A DNA stretch of 64,000 bases from Symsagittifera roscoffensis (GCF_963678635.1 NC_087062.1:65339647-65403646), one strand, 5' to 3'. Counted from the first letter of the stretch, positions 40,213 through 51,393 are shown. Notes: generated by a model from the letters alone, not told the origin. Numbers and translations: made by a program.

Positions 40213-43197
40213 ATGAGCGCATCGAGCAAGCAGTACAAATGTACTGTATGCAACAGAGAATTCGGACGAGAAAGTGCCCTAGAAAACCACATAAACTTAG
40301 CGCACCCGACGCAGAAGAAACAAGAACAGTCAGAAGAGAAAGAGGAAAAATCTAACTTCAAAATCGCGAAAAACAATGAATCTAAAGCTACAATACAAAT
40401 CAGTAAGCTAAAATTTAAGAAAGGAAAACCTAAAAAATCAGTTTTTATAGCCAGTAAATTTTTGCAAATCGCCAGGCGAAAAAATGCAAACAAATCGTCA
40501 TCTAAAGATTCCAAAAATAGAACAAAAATCGACAACCCTAGTGCTATAAGACCATCTGTGAAATCCCCTGACGCCAAAACGAAACTCAAAGCAACTGTAA
40601 GAAGGACTAAGAGTATTGGTAAAATTGATAAACACTCCGAACCAGAAACAAGGAGTCGAGGCGCTCCGTCCAAATCAGCAGAAAAGAAAGAGCCGGATTT
40701 CAACGCAGCGCTTCAGTTTGGTTTTAAAAGCATAAAGGAAATGTTCCGAAAAACTGCAGTAAGCTTAAGCATGGAAAGAATTGAGGTCCCCCATAAATTG
40801 TGGCCAATTATAGAGAAAATTGAGACTGAGTTTAGAAATAAACAAAATGAAACGAAAACAGAAAATGCTAACGAGAAGTTGCCGCAAATTAAGTCCAATG
40901 AAGATGCAGGTTCAAAAAGAAACGTTCGAAAGAGAGTAAAACGAGATGTTTCGGTTGAAAATGTTTCAATTGATAAGAAGCGAAAATTGGAGACACCTCA
41001 AAATAGTGAAAAGGAACTGCATATAGCATCCGATGTAATTAAGAAAACGCGTGAATCAAAGGCAGATGAAAAATCTGAGAGAACTACCAAGCAAACGCTA
41101 GCTGTCCAAGCAGCGAAAAAAGTAATGAGAGCGAGCTTGTCTAGAAAAAGTTCCAGCCGAAGTCCCTTGAAAGCACCTCTGAAACGCAAAACTGCAGTTC
41201 GTGAAACCAGTAAGCAAAGATCCAATTTTCCGAGTTATAAATCACTCCCAACACAAATGTCCAAAAAATCTACAGAAGTAATTTGTGAGCCGACAGTAGT
41301 TCAACCGGTCGCTAGTGCTGCCGAAAATCTAGACATAGTAGTCCCCGTCATTGAAGCAAGGAGCGGCAGAGCTATCAAAAAGCCAACAAAATTTATGGAC
41401 CAAGACTTCGTCATGCCGGTCAAGCTGAACGCAGTGTCGCCTAAGTTTCCAAAAAACAAAGCTGCTGCTGAAAGTGCAGGCAGCAGAAAAAGGAAAATTG
41501 ATCAAGTTAGCTCGAAGTCTCAGCGCAAAGTCGACACCAAGAAAAGTAATGCCACAAAATATATAGTCCCAAGCGATGAAGTTTCTGTGGACAAAGAAAA
41601 TAAAGCACCTGCTCTGAATGAATCACCAAGTCTAGCAGTTGGAGTTGATGGCAAGGAGTATACGTGCGGAATTTGCAGCAGAGGATTTTCACGCCTGGCA
41701 GCTTTGGAGAAGCATAAAAACTCGAATCACCAGAAGCAGCAAAGGTTCCCTGCTGTTAAATTTACTACGAAAGACGCCCAAAAACAAGTGAAAGGAGCTA
41801 AAAGGTTGAACTATAAATGTTCGATATGCAAGAAATTGTTCTCAAAACAAGCTAATTTTAATGAGCACATGAAAACGCATGCTTCGGTTAAGTGCAGTGA
41901 CTGCGGGAAATTATTCAAGGACCGAAAATTGCTAAACGCTCACAGAGTCAAAGTTCACAAAGAAGATCCATTTTCGTGCAAAGGATGTACTGACACCTTT
42001 TTGACCAAATCTTTACTTCAAACTCACATAAAGCTTGTTCACAATGATAATGACATTGATCTGCCTGTTACAGAGAAGAAGTTAGTATCTTTTGACTGTG
42101 AAATTTGCGGGAAAAAATTTTACAGAAAATCAAGATTTGATTCCCATTGGGAAACGCATGAGAAAAGTCGCCTCAAATGCGATGTTTGTGACGCGCAATA
42201 TAAAAGTTTTGATGAGCTAATGTTGCACTCTTGTGATGACAACATGCATCCTTGCCCTGAGTGTACATTACGTTTCAAGCAGAGAGCTTTACTAAATCAA
42301 CATATAGGCAGGGTGCATAAAGACAAACCTTTCGTGTGCAGATTCTGTAAAAAGAAGTTCGCTACACAGCCTGCATTGAAAGGTCATGAAAACTCACACA
42401 GTGAGGCAAATGAAATGATGGGACTTCAAATATCCCCTGAAAGTGACAAGCAGAAGTGGAAACTTTATTGTGAAATGTGCAACCAAAGGTTTTCATCTTT
42501 GAACTCTAAAAAGCAACACATGACTAAAGTGCATGGACCAGAGTGGAGACATTTGTGTGTGGCGTGCTGCAAGATATTCCCAGACAGAGGCATGTTGCTC
42601 AGACACCAGATCATACATAAGACTGTAGGGGCTGAAGGGGAAAGTTATCGGTTGGTTCCTAAAGAGAGACATCCACACGAAGAAACTGTGATTCTTAATG
42701 AAGAAAGCTCAGTATTAACACCTATGACTCCTTACGTCATTGAAACGTATCAGTCAAGTGAACCGACTTCTATGATTATAGAAGACGAGGTGCTTGATTC
42801 GAATCAAACTGGTGCGATCAAAAAAGAAGATCTCATATCATCCGAAAAGTTGGTGTTTGAGGATGATAATTCATCAAAGGTTTCCGACGTCTTAAGCATA
42901 CGATGCAATTTCTGCAAAGATAAGTTTTCCGATGTTCTAGCTTTGAACGAACACATACAATCTAGTCACTATGATGAGTTGAACCCGCAGTATAAATGTG
43001 AAATATGCCTGGAGTCATTCCGGGCTTTCACTGCGTATGTTCAACACATGAGAACCCACCCTGAGTCCATGCTGTTCACTTGCAAGTTCTGTGACAAAAG
43101 GTTTTTTACTGAGAAGCGTCTCAATGCTCACATGACCATGCTCCACAAAGATGAAATTCAGGAGTATCAGTGCAAGTTCTGCGATGAACTATTTCAT
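40213..43197 (+). CDS. zinc-finger gene C, exon 1
   Basis: This exon encodes 995 codons and ends in a GTAAGC donor at 43198. One C2H2 finger starts at residue 8. Residues ~30-160 are Lys/Ser-rich. Residues ~162-215 form a conserved block shared with gene D (FNAALQFGFKSIKEMF…MERIEVP…LWPIIEKIE). Residues 215-480 are low complexity and basic, with the motif KKPTKFMDQ. Then come fingers from residue 483 (YTCGICSRGF) through a cluster at 535-735, the pair near 752-805, and a last group from ~895. The donor splits a finger after CKFCDELFH. Reading past it would add 20 residues and a stop, so splicing to 44639 is the better model. The start ATG is preceded within 7 bases by a TTCAG acceptor. Confidence 0.92.
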
Positions 43198-44638
43198 GTA
43201 AGCATTTTGGACTTTCTTCAAACAGCAGTTATGATTATGGGCAAAATATTGGTAAAATGATTTTTTACGCTTACAAGAGCCAGTGTCTTGTAACCAGGAA
43301 CTTGAATTTTTCCTGTAGGCACTTTTTTATGGAGCCTCAACTGAATTTTTCCTGTAGGCACTTTATTATGGAGCCTCAATACTTTCGAGGCCATTCTCAC
43401 TGGGTATAGCGGTAACGGGGTTGCCTTGGGGTCCTTAGATCTGTGATATGAATTCCGGCTTGACTGTGTTTTTTTGGTACTTATGATTTTGAATTTTTGT
43501 CTTGAAAATTAAGTGTTCGGACTATCGTTTGTCTGCTTAATTTGTAAGCTTAATCTTTAGGTCTGTGATATGAATTTGGGCTTGACTTTGGATTTTTTTG
43601 ATACGTCTTAATTTGAAATTTATTTTGAAAATTTTTGAGTAGTCAGACTATCGTTTGTCGGCTTAAGATACCACACGACAGGCTGATGCTTTTTGGTATT
43701 ATCCAAAAACGAACTAAATGGTAAATGCACAATTTCGTAGATAGTATGCTTATACGTTTCTGGCTTGAAAATAAAATTATTATTACCAATTCTACTTTTT
43801 ACTGTAGCAATCAGCGTAGTGTGTTAGTACGAACCTTCTTCTAACTAACTCGCAAATCAAAGTGTTTATTCTAAAAGGAAAGTTTTCACTTATTTGGTGG
43901 CAATTTTAATATAATCACGATCTAGCATTGGAAATTTCATAGCTTTATTTGTGGCTAGTGTTTGTGATATATTAAGCGTGCGTGGCTGAGTGTTTACTGC
44001 GTGAGACTCATGTTCTCTAGGTCGCAGTAGGTCACAGATGGAATCCGAGACCTATTCCAGGCTTTATTCTACTCTTTTTTATTGAACTTTATACAAGCTT
44101 AGCTTATGTTATGCCAACTAAATCACCTTATTTTGTGTAGTTTGAAAGCAGAAAGATAACTTTTTTTGTTTTTTTTATGTTTCATGAAGGATGGTTATAA
44201 AGTTTTCAAATTTAATAGCTTTAAATTTTTTCGGTCAAATTTTTTTGGATGGCTTTTTTGTCTTGAACGCTTGTCTGACCAAGTATTTTCGTCTTAGTAA
44301 GCGCTCGGGAAGCGATACTAATTGCATATTTAACGCTGGTGATTGTGTTTTATGACAGTTTTTCAGTAAATTGAACGTAATTCAAGACAACCAACACACT
44401 TCGTTTTTTTTTGACTACGTGATTTACTTCTCGTTTTCTATTAGCCACTATGCTATGTTATGCTTGCGTTTTACCGCACGTGTTACGAAACTCCGCTTCG
44501 CCCATGTGTCTAAACTTAATTTTTTGTGATTATTAAGAGTTAGCGCTTATACCTCAACAAAGAAAGAAGAGCAAAAGTGCGAAACAAAAATTAATCAGGT
44601 ATCGCTGCAATAAAATCGGTTGCTGTTTTCTTTTGCAG
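43198..44638 (+). other. intron of zinc-finger gene C
   Basis: This is a 1.44-kb GT-AG intron (GTAAGC...TTTTGCAG), phase 0. It holds a dispersed element end near 43270 (AAGAGCCAGTGTCTTGTAACC), a 39-bp direct duplication containing TTTTTCCTGTAGGCACTTT (43303-43380), TCGGCTTA-type motifs, and a tRNA-Met-like SINE at 43978-44070. Confidence 0.75.
43978..44070 (+). repeat. tRNA-Met-derived SINE
   Basis: The A box CGTGGCTGAGTGTTTACTG is followed by GAGACTCATGTTCTC and a worn B box (GATGGAATCC). Same family as 30851 and 56891. It lies inside the gene C intron. Confidence 0.6.
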
Positions 44639-45346
44639 GACTACAAAGAGTTCAGCAAACATAGAAAAACTCACCCTGAAGACGACCCATACCTCTGTAT
44701 CCATTGTAACGCCTCTTTCAGCAGTAAACACGCTTTGAAGTCCCATCTTCCTCTCCATGGAATCCGAGTGAACGAAACTCAATATAGGATCTCTTGTGAC
44801 TACTGCTTCAAAGTATTTGCAAATAGTAAGAAAGTTGTCGAACATCTTAAGAATAACTGTTCTCAGTTCAAGGCATCCCGTGACTTGCAAGCATCTAAAC
44901 AATCCATAGAAACATCTCGAAAAACGATTCAAACAGTGCCAAAGTTCTCGCGCTGTGATATTTGCCACAAGAAGTTCGGATCTCGGTCTGCCATGAAGTT
45001 CCACCAACAACTACATTTCAAGGACAAGAGATTTGCTTGTGAGTTCTGTGGACTAGGTTTCGGAGACAACAGCGACTTGGCGAGACACAGATTAGAGCAC
45101 AACTATGACGCAGAGTTCAAGTGCTTCGTCTGCAGTCGGATGTTCCTGGATACCGAGGAGCTGTTGCGGCATGAGACACTTCACAGGCAGACGAACTCGC
45201 TCTTCTGTTCTTTGAAACTCATCGGACATACAACAATTAAAGACCGGTCAGGCACACATTCAGCTTCTGCTTCTTCAATACAACTTGTGGATATCAACCC
45301 AATAGTAGAGGATCTCGTGGCCAGAAAGTGGCGAGAATTACCTTGA
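44639..45346 (+). CDS. zinc-finger gene C, exon 2 (C-terminal fingers and tail)
   Basis: This exon starts after TTTTGCAG with DYKEFSKHRKTH, completing the split finger at exactly CX2CX12HX3H. That proves the exon join. Further fingers follow: YLCIHCNASF, a C2HC one (ISCDYCFKVF ending in Cys), SRCDICHKKF, FACEFCGLGF and FKCFVCSRMF. The tail carries SSIQLVDINPIVEDLVARKW, also present in gene D. It completes a 1230-residue protein with about twenty fingers. DNA from 45004 to 45220 is almost identical to 54380-54596 in gene D. Confidence 0.9.
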   Translation, partial: DYKEFSKHRKTHPEDDPYLCIHCNASFSSKHALKSHLPLHGIRVNETQYRISCDYCFKVFANSKKVVEHLKNNCSQFKASRDLQASKQSIETSRKTIQTVPKFSRCDICHKKFGSRSAMKFHQQLHFKDKRFACEFCGLGFGDNSDLARHRLEHNYDAEFKCFVCSRMFLDTEELLRHETLHRQTNSLFCSLKLIGHTTIKDRSGTHSASASSIQLVDINPIVEDLVARKWRELP

Positions 45347-47282
45347 ATTAAATAAGTTTCTCAAAAAATTGTTTATTGAGCTAACGTTGTCAAATCAGCA
45401 ATTTTAATTTTGACCACAAACGCTATCTAACCTAAATGGGTGAGAAGGGAAAAAATTACTGGTTAAATCAATGGTAATCATCAGTGAAGAAATAGATTTT
45501 ATATGTTTACCCGTGCAATTGTCAAGGGTAGTGTGCATTACGAAAAATCAGGTGCATTACGAAAAATCACGTGCATTACGATTTCGATGACTGTTTTTGC
45601 ACATTTGGCCCAGTCGGGAGCCGATTTTTTTCTGTTGTCTTTTTATTTGATTGGAAAATTATAGTTGGAGCATCGTTTTCTGCTTATCTCTGTCGGCTTA
45701 CTTTCGAGAATAGGGCTTTTTCTTCTGATTCAAGCATTTTTTGTAACCGAAATCCGTTTTGATGTTTTGCTGCTCTTGTAATATTACCACGTATGATTTT
45801 GTTTTATTTCCTTCTATTTTCTAGGTTATTTTTTCGCTTTTAGGCTTTTTTCTAGGTTTATTTGGCTCAAATGGTATGGTTTGTGTGATCGGTTTAATCG
45901 CATTATATTACCTCGTTTGAAGGGTATAAATATTTTGTTTGTTTTTGTGTGATTCATTGTGGGGCGGGCATAAGCTGGAAACAATTTGGTTGCTCTAATA
46001 GTTTTTTAATAAGTTTGTTTTCTTAGTGGGCATCCACTCAAGTATTGTCGGCGTAATCATCGCAGTCTTAGTTTAGTCTGAGAACTTATTTAACTCTGGT
46101 GATTGGGATTCTTGGCTTTTTCCTCAAAATGACCTTCATTCGAGATAACCGCATGAAGTTTATGGTTGATTAAGTTTCTTTTGGCAATTTTTTTGTCTCA
46201 TTGGTTTTCAGCTCTTTTTTGTGGACAGTATTGCATCTCGTATTTGTGATGTATCGCTTTGAATTAGTGTAAAATTTAATTTAATTGCGAGGGAGAAGTT
46301 TCGTTAATACTTTAAGGTGTCTTTCATCTTTCAGAGAGCCGATAAAATGCTGCCAGCCTCCGTTGCAACAGCCTTTGCTTGTAGTTGATGAGGAAACTAT
46401 AGAACGGGTTTGTCGTACCGCAGCGTCTTGTAAGCTGAACATCCTCTTGCTGTTGACTTGCTTCATCACATTTTTAGAGATGAGCTTTCGCTGAAAGTTT
46501 TGAATCTGCATTTTTTTTGCCGTAATCATTGGTACATGAATCGAAATAGACTATTTCGTTGGATTGGAGCTTCTTTACATTTGCAGAAGCAATTCTCTTG
46601 TTATCGGGAACTAAACTATTTTCCTGTAAACAATTTTTTTAACAAAAAATTGAACTTACTTTATTATTGAAACGTAACAACTTACAGGTTTTTTTCCCTC
46701 TTGGCCTGTAATTAACGCGGTTGTTTTTGCATCCTGAGGTTTAGGGTTAATCCCTGCCGGACATTGTTTTTTATCGTATTTCCATCGACCGACTCAGTCA
46801 GGTTCTAATCTTACTTTCATCGTCGGAGCTTTGATCTAAAATGGCAGTACTAGCCATGATGACCATGTATTTTCCCCGATAGTGCGTCACTTTATCGAGC
46901 TCGCCCAATGCTTCCTCGGATTCTTCAATATGGACGGAAGTTCCTTTTCCCTCTACGGTTACGCCCTGGAGTGGTTTTTTGAAAAATTGATCCCGTAACT
47001 TGTTAGCCTAAAAAGTTAACTTAGCTCCAAAGTTAGGCTATGGGGGTCCAGAACTTAACCAGTTTTTGTTTTTTCTTTAACCTGTGCAATTGCAAAATGA
47101 GTGTTCATTTTTTGAGTCTAAAGATGGAAATTTGTCGACGACAGCTCGGTCAAAGGGTATAGTTAAAGTGTGCTTTCAGGCGGTTTAGTTGAGTGCCGTG
47201 TAGAAAACGAACGGTGTAGAATGGTCACTATTCTTTTCTATATTCGACTTTTCTAGAATTTTAATATTTTCGAATTATTTGG
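45347..47282 (+). other. intergenic region between gene C and the gag remnant
   Basis: Noncoding, T-rich. It includes a duplicated GTGCATTACGAAAAATCA (45533-45570), a worn tRNA-like SINE head near 46700-46755 (TTAGGGTTAATCCCTGCC), and a 70-codon open frame on the minus strand (46798-47007), listed separately. Confidence 0.45.
46798..47007 (-). CDS. possible terminal exon of an unidentified minus-strand gene or element
   Basis: A 70-codon frame without ATG starts right after an acceptor-like TTAACTTTTTAG on the minus strand and ends in TGA. It contains KLRDQFFKKPLQGVTVEG and ELDKVTHYRGKYMVIMA, which look like real protein. I do not recognise it. It could equally be a relic of a retroelement, since a gag remnant lies 2 kb away. 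No partner exon was found. Confidence 0.25.
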   Translation of the reverse strand, partial: ANKLRDQFFKKPLQGVTVEGKGTSVHIEESEEALGELDKVTHYRGKYMVIMASTAILDQSSDDESKIRT

Positions 47283-47450
47283 TTACACGTGATAGTTATT
47301 TCAGTGTTTTGTTATTTTATTATTTTTTGCAATCTACAACTTTTTGAGTGAACAACTTGGTTTGAATTGTTGCAATCAGCACTTTCCAAGTTTAAATGGA
47401 GAGTTTGCATAAAATCAACAATGAAAACAAAATCCGGTGGCAAACTGGGG

Positions 47451-48642
47451 GGTAGGTTTGTGTAGTTAACTTTTAAGAGACTAAGTAAACGAGTTGTGAA
47501 GTGTTTTGTTTTAATTCTTGATATTTGGTCTTGGAACCTCAAAGAATTAGTTAAGTTCCTATGAAAGTTGACCATGAGGTTAGTTCTTGTTAACAATCCG
47601 TAGCAGGTCGCCAATCTTTAGCTTATATTCTGGAGAGTTGAGCTACTTGAACCGTTCATCATTTTTAGATAGCTTGTATTCAAGCAAGCAGACCTGCTTG
47701 GTTTCCAAATACCACTTAGAATAGTACACTAATAGGCAATATCTTAGGTGCTCCAAATTTCACTGGATTCCGAATGCGAGCCTTAAATCTTCGTCTACCA
47801 AAAAGTATTTTTGGCAAGAAATTGAGCGTCAACAACTTGATACTGACCCATTACCGACTAACTTCTTTTCTTTTGTTTTTTTTTAATTACAAACAAGCAT
47901 AATTGGTCTCCGATTGGACCAAAATTTACAATATTTTCAAAAGATTTCAAACGAAAAAACGAAAAGCAATTCACACCAAATATAAAGTGCTGAAGTCTGC
48001 TGGATTAATTCGACATCACAGATTTTCTTGTGCTGTAAGCAGGTATCATGATGATTGCAAGTGTTAATCATTATAATTTCAGAGCGACTCAAAATTTATT
48101 TGAAAATATCACAGAATCATCGTTTTTTTCAGTTCAACTGGTGTCTGCTCAAAGTTTGTTGGCTTTGTTTCCGCTTTGTAAGATTTCTTCCATTGATTGT
48201 TTTCACTTCAAATGTATTTCTTGGCATGATTGACTACATTTTTTAAATTTAAAGTAGTTATGAAAACAATGTGATTGCATTTTTAAATTTGATTTTTTTC
48301 AGACCTCTGGAAGTTTTTCTCACTTTTGCAAAAGTTTTGCTATTCTCGAAAAAATTTTGTATCGATTTTTAAAAGGGGGTTTCAATAGAAAAACCGCCTA
48401 CTCCCTTGTGTGCGCGCATACTCCTCTATTTTATTTTAACTTTAACCCACCTCGAAAAAGTCTGTGGGAGAATATTTGACCGGTCTTTTTGATGCGAGGT
48501 ACGATCTCTCACTTATTCCCACCGGGAAAATGTAGGGTGAGATCGCACACAAAAAGTAGGTGTTTTTGGCCGCAATCTTTGTTGGGAATAATTTCAATAT
48601 CAGAAGCTGCTTTGCCGAGGGACTTGCGATAAAGTATGTAGT
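47451..48642. repeat. 1.2-kb direct repeat, left copy (LTR candidate)
   Basis: This repeat matches 50170-51393 in the same orientation with scattered differences, from GGGGGGTAGGTTTGTGTAG to GATAAAGTATGTAGT. The pair brackets a gag-only segment, as LTRs would. The ends are not TG...CA, so the LTR reading is uncertain. Part of it (TTCAACTGGTGTCTGCTCAA) also recurs near 25500. Confidence 0.6.
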
Positions 48643-50169
48643 CCCAGAACCCAGTCCAATCAGCACTTTAATTCGTGCTGCAATCAGCACTTTACAAGCT
48701 TAAATGGCCAGTTTACAAAACGAATCAACATTGATAACAAAATCCGAGAGCAAACTGGGAGGTAGGTTTGTGTACTTACGCTTTGCACGTGATAGTTATT
48801 TCAGTGTTTTGTTATTTTATTTAAAGTGATTGGGTTTGTTACAGTTCTTACACGATTTACCCGTTGCCGGGCAATTTTTCAAATGGCCTTCTCCAAACAC
48901 TCTACCACATCTCGTGCATTGTTTTTGATCTCCTTTAGATCTTTGAGTATTCTTGTTTTCATACTGCTTTCTTCTATTCTGATTTTGACCTTGTCGTTTA
49001 GGGTTATACCCCTTGTTTCCAATTGCCATAACCGGTTCTTGTTTTATTTTCATTTGTGAATTTGAAAACAATCCTGAGTTGTTAGTACTCGCTGAAGATT
49101 TTTGAAATGCTTGAGTAGTTTGCTTAGTCTGTTCAAATTTTAGTGCACGCTTTAGAACTTCTTCGGGAGAAAATGTTTCAAAAGTTAATGTGTCTTGAAG
49201 AACGACATTTCTCATCCGGGAAATAAATAGATCTCTCACCAACTCTTCTTCCAGTCCTCCCAACTCCGCCTTTGCTGCTTGTGCAGTCAATGCCGCATGA
49301 AATGATTCGAGAGTTTCATTCGTTTCATGAGATCGTGTAAACAATTTGTATCTCTCATAAGTAATACATTTCGTCTTTTCAAATGAGATTTTGGCTAAAC
49401 GCACTATGTCCCGAAAATTCAGTTTGAATATCTCTGTGTGAGGATTCTTTTGAATAAACTTTTTCTTCCCTTCTGCGCCCAAAGCGAGAAATAATCTTGA
49501 TGTCAAACGTCTTCCAACTTCATGATAAAATATGTTGTGTCCCACTTTAGGTCCTCTCAAAACCCGCTCTTCGTTTTCTAGAACCACTCTGTCCCGTGCC
49601 AATCTGTTCCGGGCTTCTCTCTCTGCTATTGCAGGCGCATCCTCGTTCTGCACTGGTGGTTCCGGAACTGGTAGAGGTTCTTCCAGGACAATTTTGGGTT
49701 CTTCTAACATTACTTCTGGATCCACGTTCTCTTTGACCGTAACAGCTAATAGGAACTGATCGAACCATGTTTCGAAAGTCCAGGGAGGATCTAAATTTGC
49801 AGATGCCCAGAATACTGGGATTCCCATATCTGTTCTATTGTCTTGAGCTGTAAAACCGGATCCTGCTGGCTGCGCCATGTGGTAACTGACACAACCTCTG
49901 AGGTTTATAATGAAAAAGGCTTGGTTTCGAAGAGTTAATTTAATGATTGAAACCGTATTGTTTTTCTAATAGTTTTCTTATCTGTGTTCAACTGTGCACC
50001 GAGCCACAGATCTGAGAGTCAATCTCTCTTTTTAGTCTCAATAAAGGTCACACATTATTGACCTTGATTTACATAATAAGATAATATAATTTATAAATAA
50101 CAATATGAACAACTGAGTCAAGGCCACAATATGGTTACTGCAAATGCAGTAGCAGTTGCGTTACCACAG
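48643..50169 (-). mobile_element. gag-only LTR-retrotransposon remnant
   Basis: The internal segment lies between two 1.2-kb direct repeats. It contains a gag frame and no protease, RT or integrase. Next to the right repeat, on the minus strand, TGGTAACGCAACTGCTAC could be a primer-binding site. Next to the left repeat GGACTGGGTTCTGGG could be a weak polypurine tract. Copies of short pieces (CACGTGATAGTTATTTCAG at 47287 and 48787; a segment at 47365-47450 like 48680-48757) show that it has been rearranged. Confidence 0.55.
48817..49878 (-). CDS. Gag protein of a Ty3/gypsy-type element, truncated
   Basis: A 353-residue frame from ATG with a Pro/Glu-rich N-terminal part, a retrotransposon-Gag-like core (YERYKLFTRSHETNETLESF, LRALKFEQ-type helix) and a C-terminal zinc-knuckle region. 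The first knuckle reads CTRCGRVFGEGHLKNC and is followed by PATGK and CKNCNKPNHF, which stops before its last cysteine. This double-knuckle layout is usual just before protease in Ty3/gypsy elements, so Pol has been deleted immediately downstream. The frame is otherwise open, so the loss is recent or the element is non-autonomous. Confidence 0.75.
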   Translation of the reverse strand: MAQPAGSGFTAQDNRTDMGIPVFWASANLDPPWTFETWFDQFLLAVTVKENVDPEVMLEEPKIVLEEPLPVPEPPVQNEDAPAIAEREARNRLARDRVVLENEERVLRGPKVGHNIFYHEVGRRLTSRLFLALGAEGKKKFIQKNPHTEIFKLNFRDIVRLAKISFEKTKCITYERYKLFTRSHETNETLESFHAALTAQAAKAELGGLEEELVRDLFISRMRNVVLQDTLTFETFSPEEVLKRALKFEQTKQTTQAFQKSSASTNNSGLFSNSQMKIKQEPVMAIGNKGYNPKRQGQNQNRRKQYENKNTQRSKGDQKQCTRCGRVFGEGHLKNCPATGKSCKNCNKPNHFK

Positions 50170-51393
50170 GGGGGTAGGTTTGTGTAGTTAACTTTTAAGA
50201 GATTAAGTAAACGAGCTGTGAAGTGTTTTGTTTTAATTCTTGATATTTGGTCTTGGAACCTCAAAGAATTAGTTAAGTTCCTATGAAAGTTGACCATGAG
50301 GTTAGTCCTATGAAAGTTGACCATGAGGTTAGTTCTTGTTAACAATCCGTAGCAGGTCACCAATCTTTAGCTTATATTCTGGAGAGTTGAGCTACTTGAA
50401 CCGTTCATCATTTTTAGATAGCTTATATTTAAGCAAGCAGACCTGCTTGGTTTCCAAATACCACTTAGAATCGTACACTAATAGGCAATATCTTAGGTGC
50501 TCCAAATTTCCGATTCCGAATTCTAGCCTTAAACCTTCATCTACCAAAATGTATTTTTGGCAACAAATTGAGCCTCAACAGCTTGATACTGACCCATTAC
50601 CGACTAATTTCTTTTCTTTTGTTTTAATTACAAACAAGCATAATTGGTCTCAGATTGGACCAAAATTTACAATATTTTCAGAAGATTTTAAACTCACAAA
50701 CGAAAAAAGCAAAAGCAATTCACACTAAATATAAAGCGCTGAAGTCTGCTGGATTAATTCGACGTCACAGATTTCCTTGTGCTGTAAGCAAATATCATGA
50801 TGATTGCAAGTGTTAATCATTATAATTTCAGAGCGACTCAAAATTTATTTGAAAATATCACAGAATCATCGTTTTTTTTTCAGTTCAACTGGTGTCTGCT
50901 CAAAGTTTGTCGGCTTCGTTTCCGCTTTGTAAGATTTCTTCCATTGATTGTTTTCAATTCAAATGTATTGCTTGGCATGATTGACTACTTTTTTTAAAAT
51001 TAAAATAATTATGAAAACAATGTGATGGGATTTTTAAATTTGATTTTTTTGAGACCTCTGGAACTTTTTCTCACTTTTGCAAAAGTTTTGCTATTCTCGA
51101 AAAAATTTTGTATCGATTTTTAAAAATGGATTTCATTAGAAAAACCGCCTACTCTCTTGTGTGCGCGCATACTCCTCTATTTTATTTTTACTTTAACCCA
51201 CCTCGAAAAAGTCTGTGGGAGAATATTTGACCGATGTTTTTGATGTGAGGTATGATCTTTCACTTATTCCCACCGGGAAAATGTAGGGTGAGATCGCACA
51301 CAAAAAGGTGGTGTTTTTGGACGCAATCTTTGTTGGGAATAATTTAAATATCAGAAGCTGCTTTGCCGAGGGACTTGCGATAAAGTATGTAGT
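50170..51393. repeat. 1.2-kb direct repeat, right copy (LTR candidate)
   Basis: Colinear with 47451-48642. It carries a private tandem duplication of about 26 bp (CCTATGAAAGTTGACCATGA, 50279-50335) and small indels. Sequence right of 51393 is unrelated to that right of 48642, which fixes the boundary. Confidence 0.6.

Noticed and set aside
43198-43260. Gene C ending at 43260 as a 1015-residue protein
   Set aside because: The last 20 residues replace the zinc-binding histidines of a finger, there is a GTAAGC donor, and the downstream exon restores the finger exactly. Only an intron-retention isoform would use it.
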